A stretch of 64,000 nucleotides of DNA. Origin: an uncultured Bacteroidales bacterium. GTDB taxonomy: Bacteria; Bacteroidota; Bacteroidia; Bacteroidales; UBA932. Below, one piece after another: positions 52,987 through 62,197 of the stretch. How positions within the stretch are numbered: position 1 is the first letter of the stretch; each line of letters starts with the position of its first letter. Location of the stretch: the NCBI GenBank assembly GCA_900317925.1, contig ONIQ01000002.1, forward strand, positions 22,205 to 86,204. Reading direction: 5' to 3'. The notes below the pieces were generated by a model that was given only the letters and a program-made list of their open reading frames with translations, made no database searches and had not been told where the DNA came from. The translations under genes and the position numbers were made by a program.

Positions 52987-53895
52987 TTAAAACGCAGCAC
53001 GGAGTACATCCGTGATGTTTTGGGATTTCCCCATGGTGTAAAAATGGATGGCGGGGACCTGGTGTGCCAGCAGGTCCCTGCATTGTGCAATGCACCATTC
53101 AATCCCCACGCGGCGGACCGCTTCGGCCTTGTCTCCGGCCTGGCGGATGGCCTGGGTCAGTTCCCGCGGAATGTCAATGGAGAACGTCTCGGGCAGCACA
53201 TCTACCTGCTTCCGGGTGGTGAGGGGTTTTAAGCCGGGAATAATGGGAACGGTGATGCCCGCCGCCCGGCACTTTTCCACAAAGCGGAAGAAGACCGCGT
53301 TGTCAAAGAACATCTGCGTAATCACATAATCTGCGCCGGCATCGACCTTCGCCTTCAGGTATTCGATGTCCGTCTCCAGGTTGGCCGCCTCGAAATGCTT
53401 TTCCGGATAGGCGCCTACGCCCACGCAAAAGCCTGCCTGTTCCCGGATGGCGCGCACGAGTTCGCTGGCGTGTGCGTAACCGTCCGGTTCCGGGGTAAAG
53501 CGCTTCTCGCCTGCGAGGGAATCGCCCCGCAGCGCCATCACATTGTCGATTCCCATGAAGTGGAAATCCTGCAGCTGCCATTCAATCTCCCGGGCGGTGT
53601 GTCCCGAGCAGATGATGTGGGGCACCACTTCTACCGGGAAATGGGCCTGGATGCAGGCGCAAACGGCTACGGGGGACACGCGGTTGCGGACCACCTCGCG
53701 TTTGTAGCTGCCGTCCGGAAGCGGGGTATATTGGAGTTCATCCCGATGGGTGGTCACATTGATATACCGGGGCTGGAAATCCATCAAGGGGCGAATGCTG
53801 TCCAATAGTTCACGCTGGGTGATTCCGCTCAGGGGCGGAACGATTTCCAACGAGGGAAAGGGGTGTCCGGAAGAGAAAAGATCGGTGATTCTCAT
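52987..53895 (-). CDS. metF: Methylenetetrahydrofolate reductase
   Basis: MetF reduces 5,10-methylene-THF to 5-methyl-THF, the methyl donor for MetH. The 302-aa protein has 'FPSLEIVPPLSG', 'VTTHRDELQYTP' and the folate/FAD region 'HIICSGHTAREIEWQLQDF', 'NVMALRGDSLAGE', 'YVITQMFFDNAVFFRF'. Its ATG overlaps the metH stop by 4 nt, so the two enzymes of this step pair are translationally coupled. Confidence 0.95.
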   Translation of the reverse strand: MRITDLFSSGHPFPSLEIVPPLSGITQRELLDSIRPLMDFQPRYINVTTHRDELQYTPLPDGSYKREVVRNRVSPVAVCACIQAHFPVEVVPHIICSGHTAREIEWQLQDFHFMGIDNVMALRGDSLAGEKRFTPEPDGYAHASELVRAIREQAGFCVGVGAYPEKHFEAANLETDIEYLKAKVDAGADYVITQMFFDNAVFFRFVEKCRAAGITVPIIPGLKPLTTRKQVDVLPETFSIDIPRELTQAIRQAGDKAEAVRRVGIEWCIAQCRDLLAHQVPAIHFYTMGKSQNITDVLRAAF

Positions 53896-56800
53896 AACAG
53901 ATGGGATAAGAAGGTCCGGGCTTCTTTCGGGGAGAAGCCGCGAGCCTTTGCATATTGTTCGAATTGGGTAGGGGAAATATGGTGGATATCGGGATAGCCG
54001 CCCTGTGGATGCAGGACCACGAATCCGCAGATGGAAGCGTCCGGCTGCATGGCGCAGCTTTCGGTTAACGAGATGCCCAGTCCGGGAGGCAGCAGGGCCA
54101 GGATGTCCCGTTTGAGGCTGTGGTCCGGACAGGAGGCATAGCCGGCAGCGGGCTTGAAAACGGGAACCCCCAGGGGCTCCAGCTGCTTGTCCAGCCAGGA
54201 AGAAGCGGCTTCGGCCAGGGTTATGCGGACGGCATGCCGCATCATGCCTTCGTATTCGTTCCGGCAGGCTTCGCAGGAGCAGCCTTTGGGGTGATGGCCG
54301 TGAACGGCCAGGGCAAAAATGCCGAAAGGACCGCTGCCGGAGGCCGGAACAAAGTCGGCCAGGGATCGTCCCGGCCCCTCTTCCTGCCGGAGCATGGGCA
54401 GGCGGACTTTGTCCAGCAGCAGGGTGTCGCCCTCGCGGCGGGCGGCGAAGAAGCGGGCGGCCAGCCGGACCTCAACGGACGGGTCCCGGACCATGTCCGC
54501 CAGGATGGCCCGGCCTTCGGCCTCCAGGGCCGGGGACGGTTTTTTCATGCCCCAGACGGCCCGGAAGAGCGTCCAGTCAAAGAGGGGCACCAGCTCGCGC
54601 AGGGGGATTCGGGTGAGGGGAATATCGGCCGGAATCCGGGTCAGATAACTTTCCGGCGGGAACGTGACGGGGGTCAGCGGATGGGGTTTGCGGCCTTCCC
54701 GCAGGGCGCGGATTTCTTCCTGGCGGGCGTGCTGCTCCGCCTCGAACGCTTCCCGGTCCTGCAGGCAGCGCTGCGCCATCACGGCTCCGGCCGACGCGTC
54801 CGGCGCGTGGAAAACGTGCGCATAGAGCGGGGCCAGTTTGACGGCCGTGTGCAGGTCGGAAGTCGTGGCACCGCCCACAAAGAGCGGGATGGAAAGCCCC
54901 CGAGCGGTCATTTCCCGGCACAGCTCTTCCATCTGGTACAGCGAAGGGGTAATGAGGCCGCTTACCCCGATGAGGGCGGCGAGATGCTCCTCTGCGGCGG
55001 CCAGGATGGTCTCTTTGTCCACCATCACCCCCAGGTCAATCACGTCAAAGCCGTTGCAGCGCAGGACGGTGGCGGCAATATTTTTCCCGATATCGTGCAC
55101 GTCTCCCTTGACGGTGGCCGAGATGACAACGGGGCGCCTGCTGCGTTGGCCATCGGCCTGGATATGGGGTTCCAGGATGGCCACGGCATCTTTCATGAGT
55201 TTGGCGCTCTTGACCACCTGCGGGAGGAACATGCGGCCTTCCCCAAAGCGGCGGCCCACTTCCTCCATGCCGGCCATCAGGGGGCCTTCGATCACTTTGA
55301 CGGCCGACCCCAGCGCCTGCATGACCGTCATCAGGTCTTCTTCCAGCGAGGCGGAACGGCCGCTGATGAGGGCCTCTTTCAGGCGCTCCTCGGGCGTTCC
55401 CTGCAGGGCTTGGGGGGCGGCGGAACCTTCCGGGGCGGGAGCCAGGGTCCGGGCGGCCACGTCCAGGAGGCGGGCGGTCGCATCCGGCCGGCGGCACAGG
55501 ATCACGTCTTCGGCCGCTTCCCGCAGTTCCGGTTCTATGTCGTCATACTGCTGTAGCATCCCGGGGTTCACGATGGCCATGTCCAGGCCGGCGCGGATGG
55601 CATGGTAGAGGAAAACGGCGTGCATGGCCGAGCGGACCGGATTGTTGCCGCGGAAGGCGAAGGAAAGGTTGGAAATACCGCCGGACGTATAGGCTCCGGG
55701 CAGGTTCTGTTTGATCCAGGCCACCGCGTCGATGAAGTCCACGGCGTAGCGGTCGTGCTCGGCCATCCCGGTTCCCACGGACAGCACGTTCACGTCGAAA
55801 ATGATGTCGTGCGGGGGAATGCCGATGCCGGTGAGCAGCCGGTAGGCCCGCTGGCAGATTTCAATTTTGCGCGGATAGGTCGTGGCCTGCCCCTGCTCGT
55901 CGAAAGCCATTACCACCATGGCGGCTCCCAGGCGATGGATCTCGGCCGCCTTGTCCAGGAAGGCCTGCTCTCCGTCCTTGAGGCTGATGGAGTTGACGAT
56001 GCATTTTCCCTGTGCGTTTTTCAGGCCTTTCAGGAGGGTCTCCCAATGGGAAGAATCAATCATCAGGGCCGCCCGGGCCACGGCCGGGTCGTTCTGCAGC
56101 ATGCGCACAAAGGTCTCCATCGCCACCGGTCCGTCCAGCATCGCATCGTCCATGTTGATGTCGATGATGCCGGCGCCGCCTTCGATTTGGTTGGCCGCCA
56201 CCTGCAGGGCTTCCTCGTACTGCCCGGCCGCGATGAGTTTGGCAAACTTCCGGGAACCGGCCACGTTGGTGCGCTCTCCGATGAGGGTGAAATTCCGGGT
56301 CCGGGTATCCACCGTCCAGGCCTCCAGGCCGCTGACGGTAAGCACGTTCCGGTCCGATGGAAGGATCCTCGGGGAGAGGGTCGGCAGGCTTTTGATATGG
56401 GCGGGCGTGGTGCCGCAGCAGCCTCCGATGATGTTGACCAGGCCGTCGAAGCCGGCGATTTGTGCCGCCATCTGTTCCGGCGTCTGGTCATAGCCTCCCA
56501 TCTCGTTGGGAAGTCCGGCGTTGGGGTAGCAGATGATGGGCACGGGACACCAGGCCGCCAAACTCTTTACCAGGGGCAGCAGTTCTGCTGCGCCCAGCGA
56601 GCAGTTGAGGCCGAAGGCCAGCAGGGGATAGTGGCTGACGGCGGTGAAATAGGCTTCCAGAGTCTGGCCGGTGAGGGAGCGTCCGCTCCGGTCGCTGACG
56701 GAAACGGAAACCATCACCGGGAATCCCGGATGCACTTGCTGGATGCCGTACAGGGCCGCTTTTGTGTTGAGGGCGTCAAAGGCGGTTTCCAGGAGGAGAA

Positions 56801-57215
56801 AGTCCACCCCGCCTTCGATCAAGGCCTGTGCATGGGCGGCGTACGCCTGTGCCATCTGGTCAAAATCGTACTCCCGCCAGGCGGGGCGGGAAAGATCGGA
56901 ACAAAGGGTAAGCGACTTGGAACTGGGTCCCATGCTCCCGGCCACCCAGACCTTTCGCGGAGCGGCATCGGCCACCTCCCGGGCCAGTTGTGCGCCGATG
57001 CGGGCATTCTGCGCCGCATGCTCTCCCAGAACGTTGAAAGAGTTGGTTTCCAGGATATCGGCTCCAGCATCTACATAGGCCTGGTGGATGGCTTTGATAA
57101 CGTCCGGGTGAGAGAGGTTCAAATCCTCTCCGGGCTGCAGGCCATGTTGCTGGATTTGTGTGCCCATGGCTCCGTCCAGCCGGAGCACACGGGAGGTAAG
57201 TTCGTTTTTAATCAT
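53892..57215 (-). CDS. metH: Cobalamin-dependent methionine synthase
   Basis: MetH transfers the methyl group from 5-methyl-THF to homocysteine via cobalamin. The protein has 1107 aa from ATG 57215 ('MIKNELTSRVLRLDGAMG'); the frame extends to 57290 past the promoter. Domains in order: homocysteine-binding barrel with Zn cysteines ('FGLNCSLG', 'GGCCGTTPAHI'), pterin-binding barrel ('IGERTNVAGSRKF'), cap, B12-binding domain with the lower-ligand motif 'GDVHDIGKNI', and the reactivation domain ('AAGYASCPDHSLKR'). No cobalamin riboswitch fits in the short upstream region. Confidence 0.96.
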   Translation of the reverse strand: MIKNELTSRVLRLDGAMGTQIQQHGLQPGEDLNLSHPDVIKAIHQAYVDAGADILETNSFNVLGEHAAQNARIGAQLAREVADAAPRKVWVAGSMGPSSKSLTLCSDLSRPAWREYDFDQMAQAYAAHAQALIEGGVDFLLLETAFDALNTKAALYGIQQVHPGFPVMVSVSVSDRSGRSLTGQTLEAYFTAVSHYPLLAFGLNCSLGAAELLPLVKSLAAWCPVPIICYPNAGLPNEMGGYDQTPEQMAAQIAGFDGLVNIIGGCCGTTPAHIKSLPTLSPRILPSDRNVLTVSGLEAWTVDTRTRNFTLIGERTNVAGSRKFAKLIAAGQYEEALQVAANQIEGGAGIIDINMDDAMLDGPVAMETFVRMLQNDPAVARAALMIDSSHWETLLKGLKNAQGKCIVNSISLKDGEQAFLDKAAEIHRLGAAMVVMAFDEQGQATTYPRKIEICQRAYRLLTGIGIPPHDIIFDVNVLSVGTGMAEHDRYAVDFIDAVAWIKQNLPGAYTSGGISNLSFAFRGNNPVRSAMHAVFLYHAIRAGLDMAIVNPGMLQQYDDIEPELREAAEDVILCRRPDATARLLDVAARTLAPAPEGSAAPQALQGTPEERLKEALISGRSASLEEDLMTVMQALGSAVKVIEGPLMAGMEEVGRRFGEGRMFLPQVVKSAKLMKDAVAILEPHIQADGQRSRRPVVISATVKGDVHDIGKNIAATVLRCNGFDVIDLGVMVDKETILAAAEEHLAALIGVSGLITPSLYQMEELCREMTARGLSIPLFVGGATTSDLHTAVKLAPLYAHVFHAPDASAGAVMAQRCLQDREAFEAEQHARQEEIRALREGRKPHPLTPVTFPPESYLTRIPADIPLTRIPLRELVPLFDWTLFRAVWGMKKPSPALEAEGRAILADMVRDPSVEVRLAARFFAARREGDTLLLDKVRLPMLRQEEGPGRSLADFVPASGSGPFGIFALAVHGHHPKGCSCEACRNEYEGMMRHAVRITLAEAASSWLDKQLEPLGVPVFKPAAGYASCPDHSLKRDILALLPPGLGISLTESCAMQPDASICGFVVLHPQGGYPDIHHISPTQFEQYAKARGFSPKEARTFLSHLL

Positions 57216-57223
57216 TGTCAAAG

Positions 57224-57231
57224 CAAAGATA
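57224..57231 (-). promoter_or_regulatory. metH promoter, -7 element TATCTTTG
   Basis: On the minus strand it matches TAnnTTTG, 8 nt before ATG 57215, giving a nearly leaderless mRNA and supporting that start. Confidence 0.55.
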
Positions 57232-57304
57232 TAGAAAAAATTGGGAAAGTTTTGCAAGAGCCGGTTTGGAATAGCAAGTCGGAAGCACATTATAATACGC
57301 TATT

Positions 57305-57376
57305 TTCAGCGGAAACATACGTAAAATTATAACTTTCCGCTGAATATAAGGATATATTTGCTATATTTACAGCGGA
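57305..57376 (+). promoter_or_regulatory. ATPase promoter with three CAGCGGA operator copies
   Basis: TTCAGCGGAAA (57305-57315) is mirrored by TTTCCGCTGAA (57334-57344), and CAGCGGA recurs at 57370-57376. The last two form an inverted pair whose centre (57356) coincides with the -7 box TATATTTG (57353-57360). No clear -33 TTTG is seen. Confidence 0.65.
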
Positions 57377-57393
57377 TAACAAAAACGGAATCA

Positions 57394-58821
57394 ATGATTA
57401 TAGGACGAGAAAAAGAGCAACGCGCATTGCAAGACCTCCTTGAAAAGGAAGAGTCGCAGTTCTGTGCCGTTTATGGCCGCCGTCGCGTAGGCAAGACATA
57501 TCTCATTCGTGAGACCTTCAACTATCGTTTCTGTTTTCAGCATACGGGAGTGGCAAAAGGAACACTGCGCCAACAACTTACGGCATTCCGCAACTCCTTG
57601 ACGACGGCAGGCCTTCACAAGTGCAGTGTTCCTGGCACTTGGATTGAAGCCTTTGAACTACTGAAACAACTTATTGAAGATGCGCCGGTAGGGAAAAAAG
57701 TAATCTTTATTGACGAACTCCCTTGGATGGACACCCCCAAAGGGAATCTGATTAGCGCTCTGGAAAGCTTTTGGAATGGATGGGCAACGGCTCGCCCTGA
57801 GAAAGACATTGTGCTGATAGTGTGTGGCAGCGCCACTTCTTGGATTAGCAAGAAACTCTTGAAGAACAAGGGTGGGCTTCGAGGAAGACTGACCCAGCGC
57901 ATCAAACTTGCCCCATTCACATTACGCGAGTGCGAACTCTTTGCCCAAGGGGCCAATCTCGCCTACGGCAGGAAGGATGTGCTGGAACTGTATATGATTC
58001 TCGGCGGCATACCCTACTACTGGAGCTTTCTGAAACGGGGATTGAGTGTGGCGCAGAATGTAGACCAACTGTTCTTCTCGGAAAATTCACAGCTGCGGGA
58101 TGAATTCGAGGCGCTTTATGCCACCCTGTTCAAACGCCCGGAGAACTATCTCAAGGTCATCGAATGTTTGAGCGACGGAAGGAGGTCCGGAATGACAAGG
58201 GAAGGCATACTGACAGCAAGCAAACTCTCGGACGGCGGCACATTCTCCACAGTATTGGAAGAGTTGGAAGAATGCGGATTCATACGCCGTTTTTCCTCTG
58301 CCGATACAGCGGAGTCCAACGCTTTGTACCAGCTCATAGACAACTACACGCTTTTCTATTACCTTTGCATCCTGAAAAATGCCTTCAGCGATGAGCATTA
58401 TTGGCTGAACACCTTCACGTCACCTTCTCATAACACATGGAAGGGGCATGCTTTTGAGCGCGTATGCCTCCAGCATATTCCGCAGATAAAAGCAGCCCTT
58501 GGTATATCCGGCGTTCAGACCAACGTATGTTCGTGGTTCATCCGTGGCACAGATCAGCGCCGTGGGGCACAAATTGACTTGGTCATGCAGAGAGCCGATG
58601 GTTTTACGGATATCTGCGAGATGAAACATGCTGCGGACACCTTTTCCATCGACAACGATTATGCCGGCGACCTGCAAAACAAACTCAATGCCTATCAAGA
58701 ATTTTCAAAGGATAAGCGAACCCTTCATCTTGTCATGGTTACAACAAACGGAGTCGCTCACAATGTTTACTATAACATGGTGCAGAATGAGATAACGATG
58801 GACGATTTGTTTGCGGAGTAG
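57394..58821 (+). CDS. AAA ATPase with C-terminal DUF234-like nuclease fold (second of three)
   Basis: The 475-aa protein starts at ATG 57394 ('MIIGREKEQRALQDLLEKEE'); an upstream TTG at 57358 overlaps the promoter. Walker A is 'VYGRRRVGKTYL', Walker B 'KKVIFIDELPWM'; sensor-like 'LIVCGSATSWI' follows. A winged helix sits around residues 255-310. The C-terminus has a PD-(D/E)XK-like pattern ('RRGAQIDLVMQRADGF' then 'DICEMKHA'). Such ATPases are common and patchily distributed in Bacteroidales; no function is established. G+C is lower than in neighbouring housekeeping genes, consistent with transfer. Confidence 0.85.
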   Translation: MIIGREKEQRALQDLLEKEESQFCAVYGRRRVGKTYLIRETFNYRFCFQHTGVAKGTLRQQLTAFRNSLTTAGLHKCSVPGTWIEAFELLKQLIEDAPVGKKVIFIDELPWMDTPKGNLISALESFWNGWATARPEKDIVLIVCGSATSWISKKLLKNKGGLRGRLTQRIKLAPFTLRECELFAQGANLAYGRKDVLELYMILGGIPYYWSFLKRGLSVAQNVDQLFFSENSQLRDEFEALYATLFKRPENYLKVIECLSDGRRSGMTREGILTASKLSDGGTFSTVLEELEECGFIRRFSSADTAESNALYQLIDNYTLFYYLCILKNAFSDEHYWLNTFTSPSHNTWKGHAFERVCLQHIPQIKAALGISGVQTNVCSWFIRGTDQRRGAQIDLVMQRADGFTDICEMKHAADTFSIDNDYAGDLQNKLNAYQEFSKDKRTLHLVMVTTNGVAHNVYYNMVQNEITMDDLFAE

Positions 58822-58915
58822 AAAATTTATTTTGGCGGTCTCTAATGTTACAGGACTTCGTGTTGCGTGAAGCGCAATTTGGAGTTCAATATCCAAATAT
58901 GACGGGCTTATACGA

Positions 58916-58957
58916 TTATCGGCAACCTTCAGGAAGGCTCCCGAAGGTTGCCGATAA
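58916..58957. repeat. 15-bp perfect inverted repeat
   Basis: The arms at 58916-58930 and 58943-58957 are separated by 12 nt. No T run follows on either side, so it is not a typical terminator. It could be a mobile-element end or a protein-binding site. Confidence 0.6.
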
Positions 58958-59187
58958 GGCTAAACAATTGTAGTAGTTTAATCCACGATGGGTTTTACAA
59001 GTTTGACGACTCTGTAATAGAAACCAGGACTCTTTAGGGAGTCCATATTTTCCATATCGTTCATATATCATTCATTATCGTTAAAAAGCCAGGCAAGCGC
59101 GGACGCGATAAAACTCTTTCTTAACCAAAGTCTGGACGCTGGCAAAAGTATCATTAAAATAGATGGCCTTCGCGTTCCCGCCATCCG

Positions 59188-59240
59188 CGCTTGGGGCCTC
59201 GTCATCCACGCTTGGGGCCTCGTCATCCACGCTTGGGGCC
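59188..59240. repeat. 21-bp tandem repeat, about 2.5 copies
   Basis: Two identical 21-bp units (CGCTTGGGGCCTCGTCATCC plus A) are followed by 11 bases of a third. The copies are exact, which suggests a recent origin. Confidence 0.75.
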
Positions 59241-59402
59241 CGGGCGGTTACCGGACGGGTCGGACAGAATCAAAAACCTTGACTTTATCCTTATCTCCAC
59301 TACCGTTATTTTGGGGGACTCGTAAAAATAGCATCGTTTCGTGTTCATGTGGGTCATGTAACAATTATTTTAAAAAAACGGGAGAGTCCGGAGAATTATG
59401 CT

Positions 59403-59410
59403 TATCTTTG
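59403..59410 (+). promoter_or_regulatory. Phosphatase gene promoter, -7 element TATCTTTG
   Basis: The sequence matches TAnnTTTG, 70 nt upstream of ATG 59481. Confidence 0.5.
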
Positions 59411-59480
59411 AGTTGCTGAAGCGCTTGCGCAGGTAATAATCCGGCATTTACCACATCACTAAAGATATCTATTGACCACG

Positions 59481-61553
59481 ATGATACGTCACAGAATCCC
59501 TATACCGGCCCTTGGCCTGGTGGCCGTGCTCCTGTTATCGGTCCTGTCCTTCACCGGATGCCGGAGCCGGGCCGGCAAGTCCTCCAGTTCGGAAGCCACC
59601 GCCATGGTCCTTGAGGCCTCAGAGGCAAGAGATTATGCACGGGTCCAGTGTCTGGCAGACAGCCTGGGTAAGGCCGGAAAGCTTTCCAAAGGCGAGAGCT
59701 ATTACTGGCAAGGCTACGCCAATTATCATCTGGGCCAGAACGAATTGGCCGAATACTTCTGGGAAGAGGCCATCCGGCTCTTGGAGCACGCTGATGACCC
59801 CAATGACCTGGCTTACTATGCCAAGTCGGGCAACCGCCTGGCCAGCCTGCTTTGCCGTCTGGGAGAATATGCTTCGGCCCTGCATCAGACGCTTCCGGTC
59901 ATCAACCGGCTGGAGAAGATGCAGTGCGACACCACCAGCGACTATACCAACCTGCTGATTTTTGCCGGCTGCAGCAAGACTTTCTTCAATAAGGAAGACT
60001 CTACGGCCACCGAAATGTTGGAACGGGCCTACCAGATGCATCTCAGCAATATCCATCAGAAAGCTTCCAAGGATGCCTATCGCGATGCCGTGGCCGGCAT
60101 CATCAATGTTGCCTATATCTGGATCCTGGTAAGGGGATACGAGGAGGGACTGTTCTGGACAGAACGCCTGGGCAATCTGGTCAAGGAATCCATCGGGCTG
60201 TTCGGGAACGACAAGAGTTATAATGACAAGCAATGGGCCCGGTACAAGATCTTCCAGGCCATCTCCCTGGAGGGCGTAGGCCGTCACCAAGAGGCCGAAA
60301 AAGCCTACGAGGAATACCTGCAGACGCAATTCTCGGGGACCATGGAGGGGCTCACCAACGCCAGTGACTATCTCACCGTGGCCCAACGGTGGGACGAGGC
60401 CGTGGCCAGCTACCGGAGCATCATGGAATACCTCCAGAAAGAGCTCAACATCTATTCCCTGGACAATATCCATCGCTATCTGCTCAAGAAGTACCATGCT
60501 TACCAGATGCTCCATCAGCAGGATTCCACCAACCTGACGGCGCGGCAGATTTGCGATGTATTGGATTCGGCTATCATCAACAACCGGCGCCTGGATGCCA
60601 GCGAACTCCATTCCATCCTTGTGAGGGATATGGAGATTGTAGAGGCTGAAGCCCGATCGGCCCGCCAGCGGCAGATCTACACGGCCGTGATGGTGGTGAT
60701 CCTGCTCCTCGCTTTTACCATCTACATCCTTTACCGCCGCCGGGCCGAGCAAAAACTGCACAAGGCCCACGAAGCGCTTAAGGTAGCCTACGACCAGCTG
60801 GAAGAAACGACCACCATCAAGGAGCGCATGGAGAGCGAACTGCGCATTGCCCGGGACATCCAGATGTCCATGGTACCCTGCACGTTTCCCATCTATCCGG
60901 GGCTGGACATGTATGCCTCCATGGTGCCTGCCCGGGAGGTGGGGGGAGACCTGTACGGCTATATGCTCACAGACCACGCGCTCTATTTTGCCGTAGGAGA
61001 CGTGAGCGGCAAGGGCGTGCCCGCCTCCCTGTTCATGGCGCAGGCCACCCGTCTGTTCCAGACGCTGGCCAAGCAGGGCATGACACCGGCGGAGATTTGC
61101 ACACGCATGAACGATGCCCTTTCGGGAGAAGACAACGAGGGCAATATGTTTGTTACCATGTTTCTCGGCCTACTGGATCTGCAGACAGGGCACCTTTCAT
61201 ACTGCAATGCCGGTCACAATCCGCCCATCTTGGGAGACCCTGAAAAAGGATGCGGCTTTATCACCATGCATCCCAATGCTCCCATCGGCGTACTGCCGGG
61301 ACTGACGTTCCAGGGGGACGAGATAGCGAGCATCAAGGGTCGTCCGCTGTTTGTCTATACCGACGGACTCAACGAGGCTGAAAATCCCGCCCACGAGCAG
61401 TTTGGAGACGACCGCCTGCTCAAGTTCCTCAGAGAGTGCAGCTTTGAATCGGCCCGCCAGGTGATCGAGGACATCGCGGTGGATATCGAGCGTCACAGAA
61501 ACGGGGCCGAGCCCAACGATGACCTCACCATGATGTGCCTTATCATCAAATAA
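59481..61553 (+). CDS. TPR sensor with SpoIIE/RsbU-type PP2C serine phosphatase
   Basis: The 690-aa protein starts at ATG 59481 (a TTG lies at 59472). A lipoprotein-like signal ('VLLLSVLSFTGCRSRAG') leads into a long periplasmic TPR region (to about residue 390). One membrane helix ('AVMVVILLLAFTIYILY') and a coiled coil follow, then a PP2C/SpoIIE domain with metal Asps in 'REVGGDLYGY', 'FAVGDVSGKGVPASLFMA', 'NAGHNPP' and 'EPNDDLTMMCL'. It probably dephosphorylates a partner such as an anti-sigma antagonist; none is encoded nearby. The membrane protein gene follows. Confidence 0.85.
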   Translation: MIRHRIPIPALGLVAVLLLSVLSFTGCRSRAGKSSSSEATAMVLEASEARDYARVQCLADSLGKAGKLSKGESYYWQGYANYHLGQNELAEYFWEEAIRLLEHADDPNDLAYYAKSGNRLASLLCRLGEYASALHQTLPVINRLEKMQCDTTSDYTNLLIFAGCSKTFFNKEDSTATEMLERAYQMHLSNIHQKASKDAYRDAVAGIINVAYIWILVRGYEEGLFWTERLGNLVKESIGLFGNDKSYNDKQWARYKIFQAISLEGVGRHQEAEKAYEEYLQTQFSGTMEGLTNASDYLTVAQRWDEAVASYRSIMEYLQKELNIYSLDNIHRYLLKKYHAYQMLHQQDSTNLTARQICDVLDSAIINNRRLDASELHSILVRDMEIVEAEARSARQRQIYTAVMVVILLLAFTIYILYRRRAEQKLHKAHEALKVAYDQLEETTTIKERMESELRIARDIQMSMVPCTFPIYPGLDMYASMVPAREVGGDLYGYMLTDHALYFAVGDVSGKGVPASLFMAQATRLFQTLAKQGMTPAEICTRMNDALSGEDNEGNMFVTMFLGLLDLQTGHLSYCNAGHNPPILGDPEKGCGFITMHPNAPIGVLPGLTFQGDEIASIKGRPLFVYTDGLNEAENPAHEQFGDDRLLKFLRECSFESARQVIEDIAVDIERHRNGAEPNDDLTMMCLIIK

Positions 61554-61582
61554 ACCGCTTAGGAATCCATCAATCCAAACAT

Positions 61583-62176
61583 ATGACCAGGGGAATAAGA
61601 TTTAAAAACAAGTCGGACATTTCCAATGTATTGACTACCATCATTGCCGCGGTGGTCTCCGTGGGCATCATGCTTTACGGAGTGTGGCATTTCGGCTTGG
61701 AGAATGCTTGGCCCGAGCTGGTGCTCAACCTGTTCTACATCGCCTGCATCGTGATCATGTGGATGTACTTTTTCAATGGTCCTATTACGACAAAGCAGTT
61801 CAACTACTGGTGCACCGTCAATGTGGGCATCACGGTGCTTCTGAGGGATATCCTCTTCGCTCCGCACATTGCCTGTTATTCCATCCATCTGGGGTGCCTG
61901 ACCCTTTCGGTGCTGCTCATCATCATGCTCACCTACTTCTACGCTCGCAAAGACTGGAAAACCTATTCCAAACGCAACCTGTGGATGATCTTCATTGTGG
62001 ACATGCTCATTGCGGTGCTCTACAACGTGGTCATCCTTCTGGAACCCGGCGACGAATACACTGCTTACATGCTCACGGAAATCTGGATCCGTCCCACCAT
62101 CACATACGGTCTGGTGGCATGCTTTATTAAGGAAACAGACCGCATCATACCGGGGCCGGCCGCCCCATCAAATTGA
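61583..62176 (+). CDS. Integral membrane protein of unknown function, phosphatase partner
   Basis: The 197-aa protein starts at ATG 61583; the frame is open upstream into the phosphatase gene. About five or six hydrophobic helices are visible ('VLTTIIAAVVSVGIMLYGVW', 'LVLNLFYIACIVIMWMYFF', 'TLSVLLIIMLTYFYA', 'LWMIFIVDMLIAVLYNVVIL'). It is not recognised. It lies 29 nt after the PP2C gene and is likely co-transcribed, so it may act in the same signalling unit. Confidence 0.6.
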   Translation: MTRGIRFKNKSDISNVLTTIIAAVVSVGIMLYGVWHFGLENAWPELVLNLFYIACIVIMWMYFFNGPITTKQFNYWCTVNVGITVLLRDILFAPHIACYSIHLGCLTLSVLLIIMLTYFYARKDWKTYSKRNLWMIFIVDMLIAVLYNVVILLEPGDEYTAYMLTEIWIRPTITYGLVACFIKETDRIIPGPAAPSN

Positions 62177-62197
62177 CTAACAGAGTAGTCATGCTAT

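Larger units (their letters stand above)
58822..59480. other. 650-nt spacer with a 15-bp inverted repeat and 21-bp tandem repeats
   Basis: No credible gene is visible. TTATCGGCAACCTTC (58916-58930) is perfectly mirrored at 58943-58957 across 12 nt. GGACTC/GAGTCC (59027-59044) is a weak hairpin followed by T-rich sequence. A 21-bp unit starting CGCTTGGGGCC repeats at 59188, 59209 and 59230 (last copy partial). The phosphatase promoter lies at 59403-59410. Confidence 0.6.

Noticed and set aside
52939-53232. 97-codon plus-strand frame downstream of the ilv promoter
   Set aside because: It mostly overlaps metF antisense and has no family resemblance; only its first 48 nt are outside metF.
57216-57393. 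Cobalamin riboswitch upstream of metH
   Set aside because: The -7 box is 8 nt from the ATG, leaving no room for a leader RNA, and no B12-box sequence was seen.
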